A DNA stretch of 64,000 nt from the NCBI GenBank assembly GCA_008694505.1, contig VZDJ01007747.1, positions 2,755,390-2,819,389 on the forward strand. The letters are read 5' to 3'. Position numbers and translations under genes: made by a program. Numbering within the stretch: position 1 is the stretch's first letter; every line of letters begins with the position of its first letter. Of this stretch, positions 34,601 through 45,895 are shown piece by piece. The DNA comes from Cyanoderma ruficeps. Its lineage: Eukaryota; Chordata; Aves; Passeriformes; Timaliidae. Under the pieces are notes generated by a model, which worked only from the letters and a program-made list of their open reading frames with translations, did not search any database and had not been told where the DNA came from.

Positions 34601-35491
34601 GTTCATGAACCTGTAGGGCTTTTGTACAGCTTTCTTGTGAAGACGTTTATCTTTAGAAAATAAGGAATTAGCTCTTCTTTTTCCTTGTTAACTTTTCAGC
34701 ACAATGTGCTGACTGAACAGTCATTGCTCAGTTAATGCTTGGTGCTTTGAAGCTGTTTTTTGAGGTTTCAATCTTATAAGTCTAGTGGGTCTGCAGAGAC
34801 AATTTTGTCATTTGCTTTTTGGGAAAGCAGATTATATAAAATGCTGAAAGTTTAGTATGACCATAAGAATCTACTTTATTCTTTCCTGCTTCCTTATGGC
34901 TGATCTCAGCATGGTTGGATGGTCAATGCAGTGTTTGTGGCAGGTGATCCCTGTAATTCATCGTGTGACTGTATATGAGTGTGAGGATGTTGCTCATTCC
35001 CAGTGTTCAGGGCCTATTAGATCATTTGTGGTCATGTTAGTGTGCAAATCTCAAGTGAAGATCTGCAGATAAGTTTCCATGTGCGGTTTTTATTGATAGT
35101 TTCTGTAGGAATAAATGAAAGTAAATTCAGTCACCTTTAAGTTTTATTGTGGCCTTTGAGAGCGGAGAGCTCATGCCTGTTACATTCTTCTCAGTAAAAA
35201 TCTTTTAAGCAAAGATTGAAGTAAATGACACTAACTGTATTCCTTGTCATCTCTTTGAAATGCACCGACCTGCCCGTAAAAGTGGCATCCTAGATTAAGA
35301 GCTAATGTTCCTTCTGTTAAAATATATAAAATTAACTATACTTGGTTGAAGACAGGGAGAGGACTTCAAAAATTGCCACTGCCTCCTAAGGAAAACTTAC
35401 TCTGTTTTTATTTGCAGGAAACGGATATAACATACGTAATCCTCTGAATGAAGAAAGTGTTCTTCTCTTCACACAACTCAAAGACAGGTGA
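17095..35491 (+). CDS. CENPC: CENPC, centromere protein C (complete, 18 coding exons)
   Basis: CENP-C bridges CENP-A nucleosomes and the outer kinetochore. Exons: 17095-17109, 18387-18433, 19584-19645, 19966-20081, 21094-21184, 21288-21507, 22355-22558, 22724-23103, 23786-24653, 25172-25210, 26430-26503, 27562-27630, 29413-29517, 30330-30428, 33014-33112, 33387-33541, 33924-34014, 35418-35491. All join in frame to 935 codons, close to human CENP-C (943). Domains: MIS12-binding N terminus (residues 1-45), acidic Ser-rich region with the CCAN-binding EFLIDES (277-283), Lys-rich middle, CENP-C motif (738-758), cupin dimerisation domain (about 830-935). The start at 17095 has a strong Kozak context and yields MAEAL followed by NHLKKDYRARFC, matching the family. 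An in-frame ATG at 16903 is unlikely because it sits in the promoter motif. The least certain junction is the GTCTGG donor at 20082; GTGGGT at 20100 would add six codons in frame. Confidence 0.95.
22355..23103 (+). CDS. CENPC: CENPC exons with the CCAN-binding motif
   Basis: Exons 22355-22558 and 22724-23103 are separated by a 165-nt intron. The second encodes CEFLIDESGDASSTSWISIP, equivalent to the human tract starting EFIIDES and ending in SWITIP. In human CENP-C these acidic and hydrophobic residues, with the downstream Trp, contact CENP-H/I/K/M and CENP-L/N. By my count the Glu is residue 277 and the Trp residue 291. A Lys-rich segment follows and may act in nuclear import or DNA contact. 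Confidence 0.9.
22559..22723 (+). other. CENPC: Short in-frame CENPC intron (165 nt, no stop)
   Basis: The donor is AG|GTTTGT and the acceptor tract is GTTTTTTTCCTTCCATTCTTTAG. Length is 55 codons exactly and no stop occurs in the reading frame. Splicing gives the better match to other vertebrates, so I treat it as an intron. Retention would insert 55 residues. Confidence 0.8.
23786..24653 (+). CDS. CENPC: CENPC large central exon (low-complexity, basic)
   Basis: This 868-base exon covers about residues 379-667. It is rich in Lys, Ser and Glu and is probably disordered. It contains basic clusters such as KKKQSAKKKQTLKQK that could serve as nuclear signals, and acidic Ser patches such as SSDSDPGEEELERE that look like CK2 targets. 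The human central nucleosome-binding motif has paired Trp residues after RRISRRPSD. The nearest match here is RKIPRRTNKALY at about residues 611-622, without Trp. The acceptor at 23785 is preceded by a competing one at 23717. Confidence 0.92.
27880..28425 (-). repeat. Dispersed repeat copy B (reverse orientation) in a CENPC intron
   Basis: This is the reverse-complement partner of the repeat at about 8440-9010. It lies between the exons at 27562 and 29413. It is open for long stretches in some frames, as is copy A, but no retroviral or transposase domain is visible. The two copies differ by many substitutions and indels, so the insertions are not recent. Confidence 0.7.
29413..29517 (+). CDS. 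CENPC: CENPC exon with the CENP-C motif
   Basis: This exon encodes the signature of the family. It reads SNTPNVRRTKRIRMKPLEYW and continues RGERVNY. From family structures, an Arg anchors in the H2A-H2B acidic patch and the Tyr-Trp pair packs against the CENP-A C-terminal tail. The Thr-Pro just before the motif is a potential CDK1 site. In chicken CENP-C, CDK1 phosphorylation at the corresponding Thr is reported to strengthen CENP-A binding. By my count the motif spans about residues 738-758. Confidence 0.97.
31300..31810 (+). mobile_element. Ancient LINE (CR1/L3-like) 3' fragment in a CENPC intron
   Basis: The phrase pattern AACACAAGAACTAGAAGG followed about 250 bases later by GGGCCACTGATGGGAGACAGG resembles the 3' portion of old CR1/L3 elements shared by reptiles and birds. 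It is strongly diverged, and its ends are not clear. Orientation is judged from the order of those phrases. Confidence 0.45.
33387..35491 (+). CDS. CENPC: CENPC cupin (dimerisation) exons and stop codon
   Basis: Exons 33387-33541, 33924-34014 and 35418-35491 encode the Mif2/CENP-C cupin fold. Readable blocks are NLNTSLFATGRLILKP, GKVILTLHKTSYCLTAGDCF, FYVPPGNGYNIRN and EESVLLFTQLKDR before the TGA at 35489-35491. The human counterparts are TPFFSTGKLILGP, STGDSFYVPSGNYYNIKN and EESVLLFTQIKR. By family knowledge the domain homodimerises CENP-C. The acceptor before 33924 is AAG rather than CAG, but the frame and alignment leave no other choice. Confidence 0.94.
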
Positions 35492-38400
35492 AGAACTTTC
35501 TGCAAAGAGATTTGCTTAAATACCTGTCAAATTTTTATGTGTCCTGAAGTTCTTTTTATGTACAAAAATATTTGAGCGGACCCAGCCTAACATCACAAAT
35601 GGATATAGAGCAGCTGAATTCAACATGAGAAGAGTTGAGGGGAAAAAAACTAGAAGAATGTTGGTAGTTTGCTGTCAAACTGAAACAACATACTGAAGGG
35701 CCTTGCTCTGCATCAGTTACTGTTCTTGTGCCATCCAGTGACAGAAAGATAGAAGTATGAAATATGTGGGTATATTTGTTGTTCCAAATTGTATCAATAT
35801 GCTTAATCTCCCTAAAGATGCTTAGCTCTTGAAAAAACCCTGGCATCTTCAGCTAACATCTGATAGATAGTCTTAACGACTGCCTGGTACAACCTGCTTA
35901 GAATAATCTCTGTTTAAATGACAGATCTGCTGTTTGCATTCCAGTAATTGTTGTCTAGGAGATGGGCTGCTGCAAGGCTGCTGTGCTGGGGTCCAGCTGC
36001 CTTCTCATATGTTAACGACAAGCACCCCTTCCTTGTCTGGCAGCTGGATGATTAGTGCCTCCAATCTGAATAGGAAAATAGGAGCTCTTAAGTAGGAGCT
36101 TATCGGTTGTGTCTTTTGGGTGGAAGCTATGGCCTGATTAGCTCTGAACATTGTTGATAGCTTTATTTTGTGTACCAGTGATAGGTCATTGCCAAATGTA
36201 TTACTTTAATATCTCTTTTTGATTTGCTTGCTGTGTTCCTGGATAATAATGAGGACCTTTGGGAAAGCTGTAATTATACTGTATACTCCAGAAGCCAAGT
36301 CTAGACAGCAGATGGTATACATAGCATTTGTCTCCCAAGCTCTTCAAGGTTCCTTCTGGCTGAAGATAAGCATAAACTACAGCTATTCTCCTATGCTGCT
36401 TTCTCTCTCTGGTCATTGCTATCCTCAAAGAGAAAAAATAAGAAAAGGAAATATAAGGAATAAGGAAAATTGAATTGGAATTGTGAACTTTTAAGGACTT
36501 TAGGGTTGTGCACTAACCTTGTAACCAGTCTTGGCCATGATCTTTATGCTAAATCTAGAGTATACATTAAAGTAGGAAAGAGGAATTGGCTTTTAGCTGT
36601 CAGCTAACTTCCTGTGTCTGTGAATGGGCTTGGACACCAAGATTACCATGTCTCTGTGAAAGATCCTTTGGATGGGGGAATTTCAGCTAATACTTTCTGT
36701 CATTCTCTTTCAAGCAGTAGTTCCTATGGTTAGTGATAGACTGACAGTGGAAATACTTGGTAGAAGTTGTGTGCTGTCTATTCCTTCTTGGCTAAGTCAT
36801 GTGTAACTCTGAGAAGATGAAACAGGAGCATGCCTATTGCCATTTAGTTCTGTCTTGGAGCAAACTACTGTCAGCGTTCAGACTACACCAAAAGTCCTTT
36901 TTTTTTCCCATCCTCAACTTTTGTAAGCAGTTTAAGAGTTAAAAAGGGAAAAAGACATTTAGTTACTAGATATAAATTCAATGGCGGCTTTTGTAAATTT
37001 TGGGCTTAGGTTTGTCTCCTGAAGGTCAGCAAGATTCAAATAATGTCCTTCCTGTGCTGGAGCCATACCAGCTACCAGATGGGCACACATGCTGTCTCAC
37101 TGCTTGAGGGGATCCCACCCACTAAAACGTTTAGTTTTTAAGTCTTTCAACTCCTCAGGCCTACAGAGATCTGGAACTTTGCCACTTGGAAAAAGTACAG
37201 GGCTAGGATTAAACCAAAGACTCTGCTTCTAACCTAAGCAGTTCTCCTGGCAGTCAGGCCATGGATGTGGTGTCTCTGATCCCAGCAGCAAATTGGTTCC
37301 AGTTGAAAATCAGAGCAAGAAAACTTTTCAGTTGTGTTAATGGCCAGGGAGTTCTGAAGAAAAATACTCTGCAAATTCTTTTCTGTGTTATCTGTCTGCA
37401 GATTGGGCAGCAGAAGGATAGACACTAAAGGGGTTAGTGTAGGTAACTTAAGTGGACTACAGGGCTTGTGGTCCTAAAGGAGAGTGTGGGTGAATGCTGT
37501 GGCAGAGCTCAGCAGGCTGCTGCTTGCCAGGGATGTGTTTTCGTTTGGTGGGCTGGGATGAGAAGTGGTGGCATTGCCCATGTTGTATCAGGCACTGATG
37601 TATCTTTGCCTACTGCAACTTGGCAGCAAGGTCGTGAGCGGGTCTTCTTTTGAGTCGAGAGAAATAAGTCTTTCAGGATGCTTTCTTAAGCAGAATTAAT
37701 GTGTGCAGATCTTTTCCTGATACAGGCTGGAAAGTGCAGATTTTCAAGTGCAGGTTTCAGGTCAGCATGCCTGTTTGTGGTTTCCTAATTCTGTGGCTGG
37801 GAGTGTCGAGAGAACAGGGCAGATTTGGTAAAGTATGTCACTTTTAGGCTGGCTGGTTTTGTTGCTCTCTGGCTGGTTGGCTTCTTGGAAGAAATGTCCT
37901 ATGTAGTTTGCAGAGAACGTTTTGTAGCTGGACTACATCTGAATATGTTTGTGGTTTGGTTTTTTTTTTAAAGAAGCAATATTAGGTTTGCCACAGGATG
38001 TTCTCTGGAATACTGCTCTGGTTTAGCAACAGTTCTATTATTTGTCAGTAGATGGGGCTTCAAGCACAGCTCTTAGTCGTTTGCTGTCTTCTGTGCTTAT
38101 TAGGGTCTGGTTTTTTAAAGGCAGGAAGAACAGTGTGTTACAGGTGGAGATAAATTTAGTTGAAAATTTAGTTGAATTCTCATGCAAGGAGATGTAGATC
38201 AGTTGCTATTCACAGTAGGACTTAACTACTGAACGTTGCTAAGTGCATTCAGTTACATGGATGTTATACTTGTTGCAGCCACTTGCACAAAATTGTTCTT
38301 TCAAACATTCGTGCACACTAGGACCTGGGTTGTTCTGTGTTGGTCTGGATTACATTTCAAATTTTTTTCTTCAACTTGGCACTTGTTAGAAATTTGCTGC

Positions 38401-41400
38401 TCTGTGATTAGCCTAAATATAGTGTGAGGAAGTGCAGGAGAACGTTCTGAGTGCCAGGACTCCTATGGCTGCTGAGTTGTGCAGTGTGTCAGTCAATAAT
38501 CAGTTGTTAGTGAGAAGCAGCAGCTGATGTTTCACCTCCGCCTGGTCTTGTTTTGGTTCCTGCTTCCTATGTTTTTGTATACGGTAGGATATTGCAAAGA
38601 AATAAGCCTTTTCTGAAATTTGAGAAGTTTGTGTTCTTTCTGCATATATGTGAGTCTTTTTGCCAGCCTGTTTTCTGCTCTGCTGAGTAATCTCACTTCC
38701 ACTGGCCACTGTGGTTTAGCCAGGTGTTTGTGGAGTTAGGCTGAAGTTGGTTAACCAGTGGTATCTGTTGTGGAGTGAAACTGGGATCTTTGTCTTGAAA
38801 GAGACGTGGTCTTTTTCTGCTGTCTGTGAGATACACTTACTGTTCCTGGAGGATACAAACTGATATCCTAGTGGATATTCCTGTTTTAATTATTTTTATT
38901 CAATAATAATATAATAAATGAATTATTGACTTATTTAATAATAAATATTTATTGCTTTTTATCAACAGTAATTGAGAGAGCTGGAAACAAAAGCCAAGTC
39001 ACATATTTCAGCTTCATGTTAATAGGTTCATGTGTTCTATATCAGGTACTATGGTAAAATCCAGGGGCTTGTTTTAAGAGGCTTAACTGAGAAGCCATGC
39101 CACAATAAAAAGTCAGAGTTTTGAAGGCTTTGGCTACCTCCAGAAAAATTAAAGGTTAGTAGGTTCTTTTGCAAATCTATCTTTTTGTAGTTTCATTTGG
39201 TTTGAAAGCTGTTCCTGTTTTACTAAACAAAGCTTTTTGAAGCTTAAATTAGCAGAAGAATGATTGCAGAACAGTCAGATGTGTATGCACATCCATATTT
39301 GTACAACTCTGTAAACATAAAATAGGAGATTGTGAGCTGAGTAATTACAGACAGAATAGACAGGACCAATAAAACAAACTGTTGAGGCACATATACAGCT
39401 TCTTCCATTTTTCAAGTGCACAACTAAATTGGTTATCTGGAGGTGATTTTAAATTAACATTTGGGGAATGCAGTAAACCTCAAGAGCTATTTCCTCATTT
39501 CATAACAGCTGAAAAGGCATTTCAGCATGAAGGAATATTTCTTGTATTTCTACTGCTGTATAGATTCTGCATGATGTCTTTTGTAACACAGGATTTACTT
39601 TCAAGTGATGATTGATTGCAGGTGATATATCTAACTGAAGAGCATGGACCATGCCTCCTTAATGATATTGACAGCTGTTGTAACTGAATATCTTAGTTTT
39701 TCCAAGCTGGTACATTTCCTTGGCAGAATCCTGCCTCTTCCCAGATGTTCACAGATATAGTCAGAAGAGATCTCAAGGGCAAACTTTTTGGGTTGCATGG
39801 ATGAGCTTCAGTTAGGATTCGACAACCAAAGTGAGTCCTGTGGTGCAGTTCTGAGATGAAAACATGATTGATTATCATTCAGAACAGTGGGCTGCAGATT
39901 ATTAGGATACAAATATGTTAAAAGGTTTGCCTGCAGAGCTGTTCTGTGTTTTTAAGCCCACTCACAAAGCTTCTGTTCTGATCTGCTTCATTTGAGCTTC
40001 CTTGCCCAAGTAAAGATGCAACATAAAAGGTAAAACCACAGGTACTTTGCACTACTTCTGCAGTCCTGTTTGGAGCACAAGAGCAACTGTGATTGAAACA
40101 AGGATCTGGAAGAAACAAAGTGTTTACTTTGTCAGCCTGACTGTTGAGATGCAAGTCTAAAAGTGTTCACAGAAAAGAATATTAATATCTAGAATAAGAT
40201 TTTTAATTTCTCTTTGCAGCTTGATAGTAAGGACTTTTAAATTTGAAAACTGAAGATTTCCAGTACTCTTGACAAGTATTTAGGAAGTTTGTTGAATGGG
40301 TGTGATAGCTGTTAACACACATTATTTCTTTTCGCTTATTAAATTTTTTCACTGTGATGGTGTTTAAAGGTGTCTTTTCCTGTGTTTTCAGTAACAGTAT
40401 CTGAAATGCGAGTTGATCAAGATGGCAGATGCATGGTAGTGCTGTGAGGGTGTCTTCTGGACTCAATGTGCCGTAAAGAGGGAGGGGAAAGGAGTGATAT
40501 GAGAGGTGTAAACATAATGAAGAGCTCTGTGTTAGTGCTCTGGGTGTTACAGACTGACTGGTCTAGGTTATGCAAAGCATTTTCAATGAAACTCAATAAC
40601 TTCGAAAAGATTGATATGGGAAAGGTTTTCTGGTGTTGGTGCCACAAGGACACAACTGTCTCTGCTGGTAACCCACACTCCTGCTTTGGGATTCTAGTAG
40701 TGATCTGATCACTTGCATTTAAGAGCATTATGTCATCTTATCTAAAACATGGGGTTCAGCTAATGAGCATGATGTATAATCCACTGAAGAAGGAGCCTGA
40801 ATTTAATGAATTTTACCCTTTCTTTATGTTAGCAACATTTTCGTGTTGTAGTACAGTGGGGGTAATTACAAGAATTGAAAGTTAATTACAAAAAAGTTTT
40901 TTTTCAAACATTATCTGAACTTGAAATTTTATTGCTGACAAAGAGGGGGCTCCCATAGGATGCAGTAGCCTATACACGAAAGAAACTGAGCACTTCTGTA
41001 TTTCAGTTAGTGCCAAGTGAGCTCTGAGGCTAATTAATCAAAACAAATTCACAATTAAGCCCAGGAAGGAAGACTAATTAAGTAGACAGTTAAGAAAAGT
41101 GCTGAAGAAGGGAGCAACCTTAAGGGGAAAGTATGAAACTCCCAGTACTGGCCCATGAAGGACAATTAAGTGATAATTGCAGAGGCCTTTTTGCATCCAG
41201 CAAATGTTGTCTGCCTTTTATTATGGCTAATTTTCTTAGTAGAAGCAGACATTTGCCTGATGAGTAACTCAGCTTTACTGTGCACTCTTAAGGTAATTCA
41301 CAGGTAAAGCAGAGAGGTTGCTACAGCTATAAATTAGAACACAGCTCCCCGACTTGAACAGTATTTTAGATAGTGAAAAAGCCCCATTGTGTTTTAAAGA

Positions 41401-41606
41401 AAAACTAACTTTAAATGTCTGCTTTATTTCCCTCTTCATTTTGTGGCATACCGAGTCCATGTTAGCATCCTGTTTAACCTCTCAAACAAATTACATAGAG
41501 TAAACTATCAGAATTCAGAATAGCTTCCTTTTGTTCATTTGCTCACCCCACTCAAGTTCACAGAGTCATTACCTTGTCATGAAATGGATTCTGCTGCTTA
41601 TGTCCC
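35492..41606. other. CENPC 3' UTR and gene-free stretch
   Basis: No canonical AATAAA appears in the first kilobase after the CENPC stop. ATTAAA at 36566-36571 is the first usable hexamer I see. The rest is AT-rich unique-looking sequence with no exon or named repeat, apart from an AT-only low-complexity tract near 38886-38965. Confidence 0.45.
38886..38965. repeat. AT-rich low-complexity tract
   Basis: The tract is built of ATTATT, AATAAT and TTTATT words with almost no G or C. It is a simple low-complexity stretch with no coding capacity. Confidence 0.7.
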
Positions 41607-42098
41607 TGTATTGGGTTTGTATGGCCAGGTTTTGATAGTGGTGGGGGGATGGTTACTGGAATGGCCTCTGTGGGAAGCCAGTAGCGGCTTCCCTGCATCT
41701 GACAGAGCCAGTGCCAGACAGCTCCAGTGCCAACCTTCCACTGGCCAAGGCTCAGCCCACCAGAGTTGGTGGTAACTATTCTGTGGTAACATTTAAGAAT
41801 GAAAAAATGTTACTGTGCAGAAGTAATTGTTGCCAGAGAAGAGAGACGGTGAGGATATGTGAGAGGAACAGCCCTACCCGCATCCAGGTCAGTGCAGAAG
41901 GAGCAGGGATGAGGTCCTCCAGGCACTGGAGCTGAGATTCCCCTGCAGCCTGTGATGATAATGGGTGAGTGATCTCTCCCTGTCCTCATCTCAACCCAGG
42001 AGCCTTTCCTTATATTTCATCTTGCCTGTCCAGCTGAGCAAGGAGAATGATAGAGCAGCTTTGGTGGGCACCTGGCATCCAGCCAGGGTCAGCCCACA
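41607..42098 (+). mobile_element. Solo LTR of an avian ERVL-type retrovirus
   Basis: The element begins TGTATTGGGTTTGTATGGCC and ends GGTCAGCCCACA, so it has TG..CA termini. Inside are AGATTCCCCTGCAGCC, GTCAGTGCAGAAGGAG and GTGGGCACCTGGCATCCAGCC, all familiar from the common avian ERVL LTR family. Flanking 5-mers are GTCCC (left) and GTCCT (right), matching at 4 of 5 positions as a decayed target-site duplication. No internal retroviral sequence is attached, so it is a solo LTR of about 490 bases. Confidence 0.85.
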
Positions 42099-45000
42099 GT
42101 CCTGCACTCATGCTTCATGATATATTTGTGGGTTTTGGTGGAAAAAAAAGAGGAGGAACCTACAACACTAGTATTGTTTTTACTAAAAATATTCTAAATT
42201 TTCTTCTAAAGAACTTCTTAAGTTAGCAAAGCTAATCTCTGATGAGATGCTGAGGCCTTTAGATGAGGTGCCATCCCCAGATCCTTCCTTGCTCATTTCC
42301 ATTGAACTGTGATGCTAATGAAGTACAAAACCTCTCAATTCTTTTGACTTAGCATGGGTTAAAAATTCGCAGAAGTGTTCCTTTTTTTTCCCCCTTCATA
42401 TCTGGAACTTGAATTATTGCAGAAATTACAGTGGAGAGTTCTCCTTAAGTATTTATTGAAATGTTGATAGTAATTTCCTTTTCTTCATGAAATTCCATTT
42501 GAACATTCTGCCACTGTGATGTACTGTGTCTTTATATGCGAGTTGGCAGTTGTCTTCTTGAAGTGTCTGTCCAAGGTGTGCTTTTGTCTCATTTTTTCGT
42601 CCTTCTCTTGGAACAGGCTGCAGGATGAAGCATTCACCTGCTGCTGTTTCAGCTCAGCTGTTCCATCAAGTTTCAATCTGCTCCTTCATTTTTTGTCTTG
42701 CTGCCTAAACTAATTTCCTGCCCTATTTGGATGCATTTTCCTTACCAAAGGTTTCTTTTCTGTCGTTCTGCCACTTGCAAGGATTGAATAATTTTTTAGC
42801 TCAGTTCCAGCTGTTTGAATTATTTCAGAAGTGTTCTTGTACCTGAGGCTTCCTTTGCTACCTCTCCTGCAAGTTTTGTACAGGGCTGGCGTAGCTCCCA
42901 ATTTTCACTCTCAGAGAAGTGCTGCAAAGCTTTCTTTGGTCTCTGTTCTTTAAAAGACTTTGTAGTTTTAATCCCAAGAAGGTTGGCTTAGAATGTCACT
43001 GGCAAAGTGTTTGTTATTGTCATCATCTGCCATTTTCCTGGCTGCAGAAGCAGAACTGAGACTGCTTTAGGCCCACTTGGTTGCCCTTGAACCTCGTCCA
43101 TCTGTTGAGGCTGGCTCTGCAGTGCTGGAAGAATCCATCCTAACACCATTCCCTGTGGCCAGACTTACCCTGGAGCACTTACATTGTGCTTTTGCTCCTC
43201 TTAGACCACTAATTCAGCCTGCTGGTGACTTCCTTTGGCTTGGCACAATCTTGATGTGTGTCTGCCATCACTTAGGCACCACGCCATACCCTAATTTTGT
43301 ATTGGCAGGCTAGTCCAGGCATTCACCTGCTCTTACATCTTCATTCCTCTTGCCAGTAGGAATGCTGCCTGGCACCAGCTGGTTTTGGCAGAGGTGTGCC
43401 CACTGCTGCACCTGTGGGTGTGGATCTCTCATGTCCCTTCTCACACCCTGTTGCTGCTTGACTTTTCTGGTAAATTCCAGGAGAAAGTAATTTTCCTGGT
43501 ATTTAGTGTTTTTGAAGTGTCTAAGGAGTTTAGACTGAAAGAGCTGTGAAAATTGGGTGGCTGGTCAGGATTAGCTTCATACATTTCTCTTGGGGATGGA
43601 GCTGAGACCTGGCCAAACACATGCAGCATACCCTTCCATGTGAAGCAGTTCTGTCCACAAAGTTCAGATCCTGTCATCTCCGTTTTACCATTCTTAGTGC
43701 CACGGGTGGGAGTGTATATTTGCAAAGCATATCACAGTGTTGGTGTACACGGTTGGCATCCTCGTTGTTGTGATTACTGCAGAGATGCCAAGAGGTACAG
43801 AAGAAACAGAAAGCTCATATGAGGGGAAAGCTTATCTGAATCCAGGGCAGCTAGCTGGTGGTGGTTGTGCTTGAGCAGAAGTGTTGGATCAAATGACTTG
43901 CAGAGGTCTCCTCTAACCTCACACATCCTGTGAAGTTGCAACCTGTGCTATGGAAGCTGCTCTTTTATAAGTTTAGTTCATGCTTTTGTTGGGAAGACCC
44001 TTACTTCTGTACCCCTTAAGTGGAGAACAATCTTTTCCATGTCACACAGCAGCCCACCAGAGTGTGGGGTATGCCTGAGCCCCAGCCACTGCCGAACAGC
44101 CACTGCCATCCCTTTCTCCACAGCTAAGGACAAAACAAGCACATTAAGTAGAGTCACGTTAAGAGGTGTCAGCTTTAACCTCACTTTTCTGGTCTAGGCT
44201 CTGAGGAGCCCCTCTAGGGCAGATACAAACCTGGGTTTGATGAGAAGCCCACTGCGCAGTCTGGGTGAATTAGCTTACAATTTTCTGCACATACCCCCCA
44301 AAACATTTTACTGTATTTGGATAGCGACTTACTATTTTCACCTGTAAGTCTTAACAGCAGTCTTTATTCTGTGCGCGGGCTTTACCCCAGTTGAAGATTC
44401 GGCATCTTGTGCAGTCCTGGCTATCAAGTGTCTGCTTTTCCCATATAACTCTACATGTGGAGTAGCAGTCCTCAGCTGTCACTTGATGTGGGGAATTGCA
44501 TCAGATATTATTGTCTCAGCAAGCATTTTAGTTCCTGGTTATTTTCTCTACTGTCAGAAGCTTTTTGTGACCTTTGCGACCATGGACCAGAGATTGTGAA
44601 CCATTTGTGTAAACCTGAGTTAAAGGGAATTAAAATACATAGAAGATCTTTATAAAAATTACATGAAGCTCACATGCACATTAACTACTGAGGCCTCTGG
44701 TCCTTCACAAGATATATTTCGTATTCAAAATAGCTTAAGAAAATACCTGGAGAGCAAGTGTCAGTGCCACAACCAGGTGTGGCTTTGACAGCTCCAGATT
44801 TTGCACAGATGAACCCATTTGTCAGAGACCACTATTAGTTAAATTAAATTAGGATAATGTGCTCTTTTGAGCATAATTGAAATGATACTAATGTTTTTAT
44901 TGATTTGCCACTGGAGTAGGTGGATGCTCTGATGTCCTTGCTGCTGTGAGTACAATTTGCAGTTGTTCCACTTTACTATGTAATAACTCCCCAATATTAT

Positions 45001-45540
45001 GGCATGGATAGGCCTATTTTAAACTGTGTTAATTTGAACTAATGGCTGGTTTTTTTTATAATTTAGAAGAAAAGAATGAAATGAGTTGTTGGACACCTCT
45101 TCCCCATAACTTTACCTGCAAATTGAAGATCATCCAATGCAGAGGAAGTTCTAAAGAACATTGAACATTTTCATCTGTCACCCCAGTTTTAGGGGCATGT
45201 TGTTTCATTGATCTTAAAGATCTTTCTTCGGTGTAAATGGTAAATACATAGTTTGTTATGAATTGTCTTTTCTTTTGTATCAATAAATATTTAGTAATGC
45301 AAATCAGTTTTGATTTCTTTGATTTTAAATAATTTTAGAATCAGTTTTCTAGCATCCCATGTGGTTTTGAAAGTGCAGGTAATTGCATGAGTTTGACTTG
45401 TAAATATTTGTGAATAAATATGTAAGTTATCTTGAGTGGCTTGGAAGACGTCATGAACTGAAATGTTTTGCTGTTTCTTTGGAGTTGTTGAAACATTCAA
45501 AGGGTGTTTGAAAGTGAAGTAGTTTTCAAAGGACAGAGTG
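42099..45540. other. Gene-free stretch between LTR and CR1
   Basis: Apart from the CR1 scrap at 43868-43935 I see no gene or named repeat. An AT-rich block near 44820-44920 with several TAAT/ATTA words could be a conserved non-coding element, but nothing in the single sequence proves it. Confidence 0.4.
43868..43935 (+). mobile_element. Short CR1 3' end fragment
   Basis: GTTGGATCAAATGACTTGC followed by GAGGTCTCCTCTAACCTC matches the CR1 3'-terminal pattern, in which a GGTTGGA stretch leads to a GGTCCCTTCCAACC-like stretch, in sense orientation. Only about 70 bases are recognisable. Confidence 0.6.
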
Positions 45541-45895
45541 ATAGAATCACTAAGGCTGGAAAAGACCTTTAGGACCATCCAGTTCAACCAGTAACTCAGC
45601 TCTGCCAAGTCCATCACTAAACCATGTCCCTAACTGCCATGTATTTTAAATACTTCCAGGGACAGTGATACCACTTACCTGGGCAGCCTGTTTCAGTGCC
45701 TGACCACCATTGCAGTGAAGAAACTTTTGCTAATATCCAGTGTAAACCTCCCCTGGTGTCACTTGAGGTCATTTGTTCTCATCCTGTTACTTGGGAGGAG
45801 AGATCAGCCCTCACCTGGCTACAGCCTCCTTCCAGGTGGTTGTAGAGAGTGAGGTCATCCCTGCACTTTGTTGAACCTCAGATGCCAATGGAGGT
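45541..45895 (-). mobile_element. CR1 LINE 3' fragment
   Basis: The plus strand carries the complement of the CR1 3' end: ATAGAATCACTAAGGCTGG, CCACTTACCTGGGCAGCCTG, AACCTCCCCTGGTGTCACTT and GGTGGTTGTAGAGAG in the expected order. The element is a typical 5'-truncated copy whose 3' end is at 45541. Confidence 0.9.
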
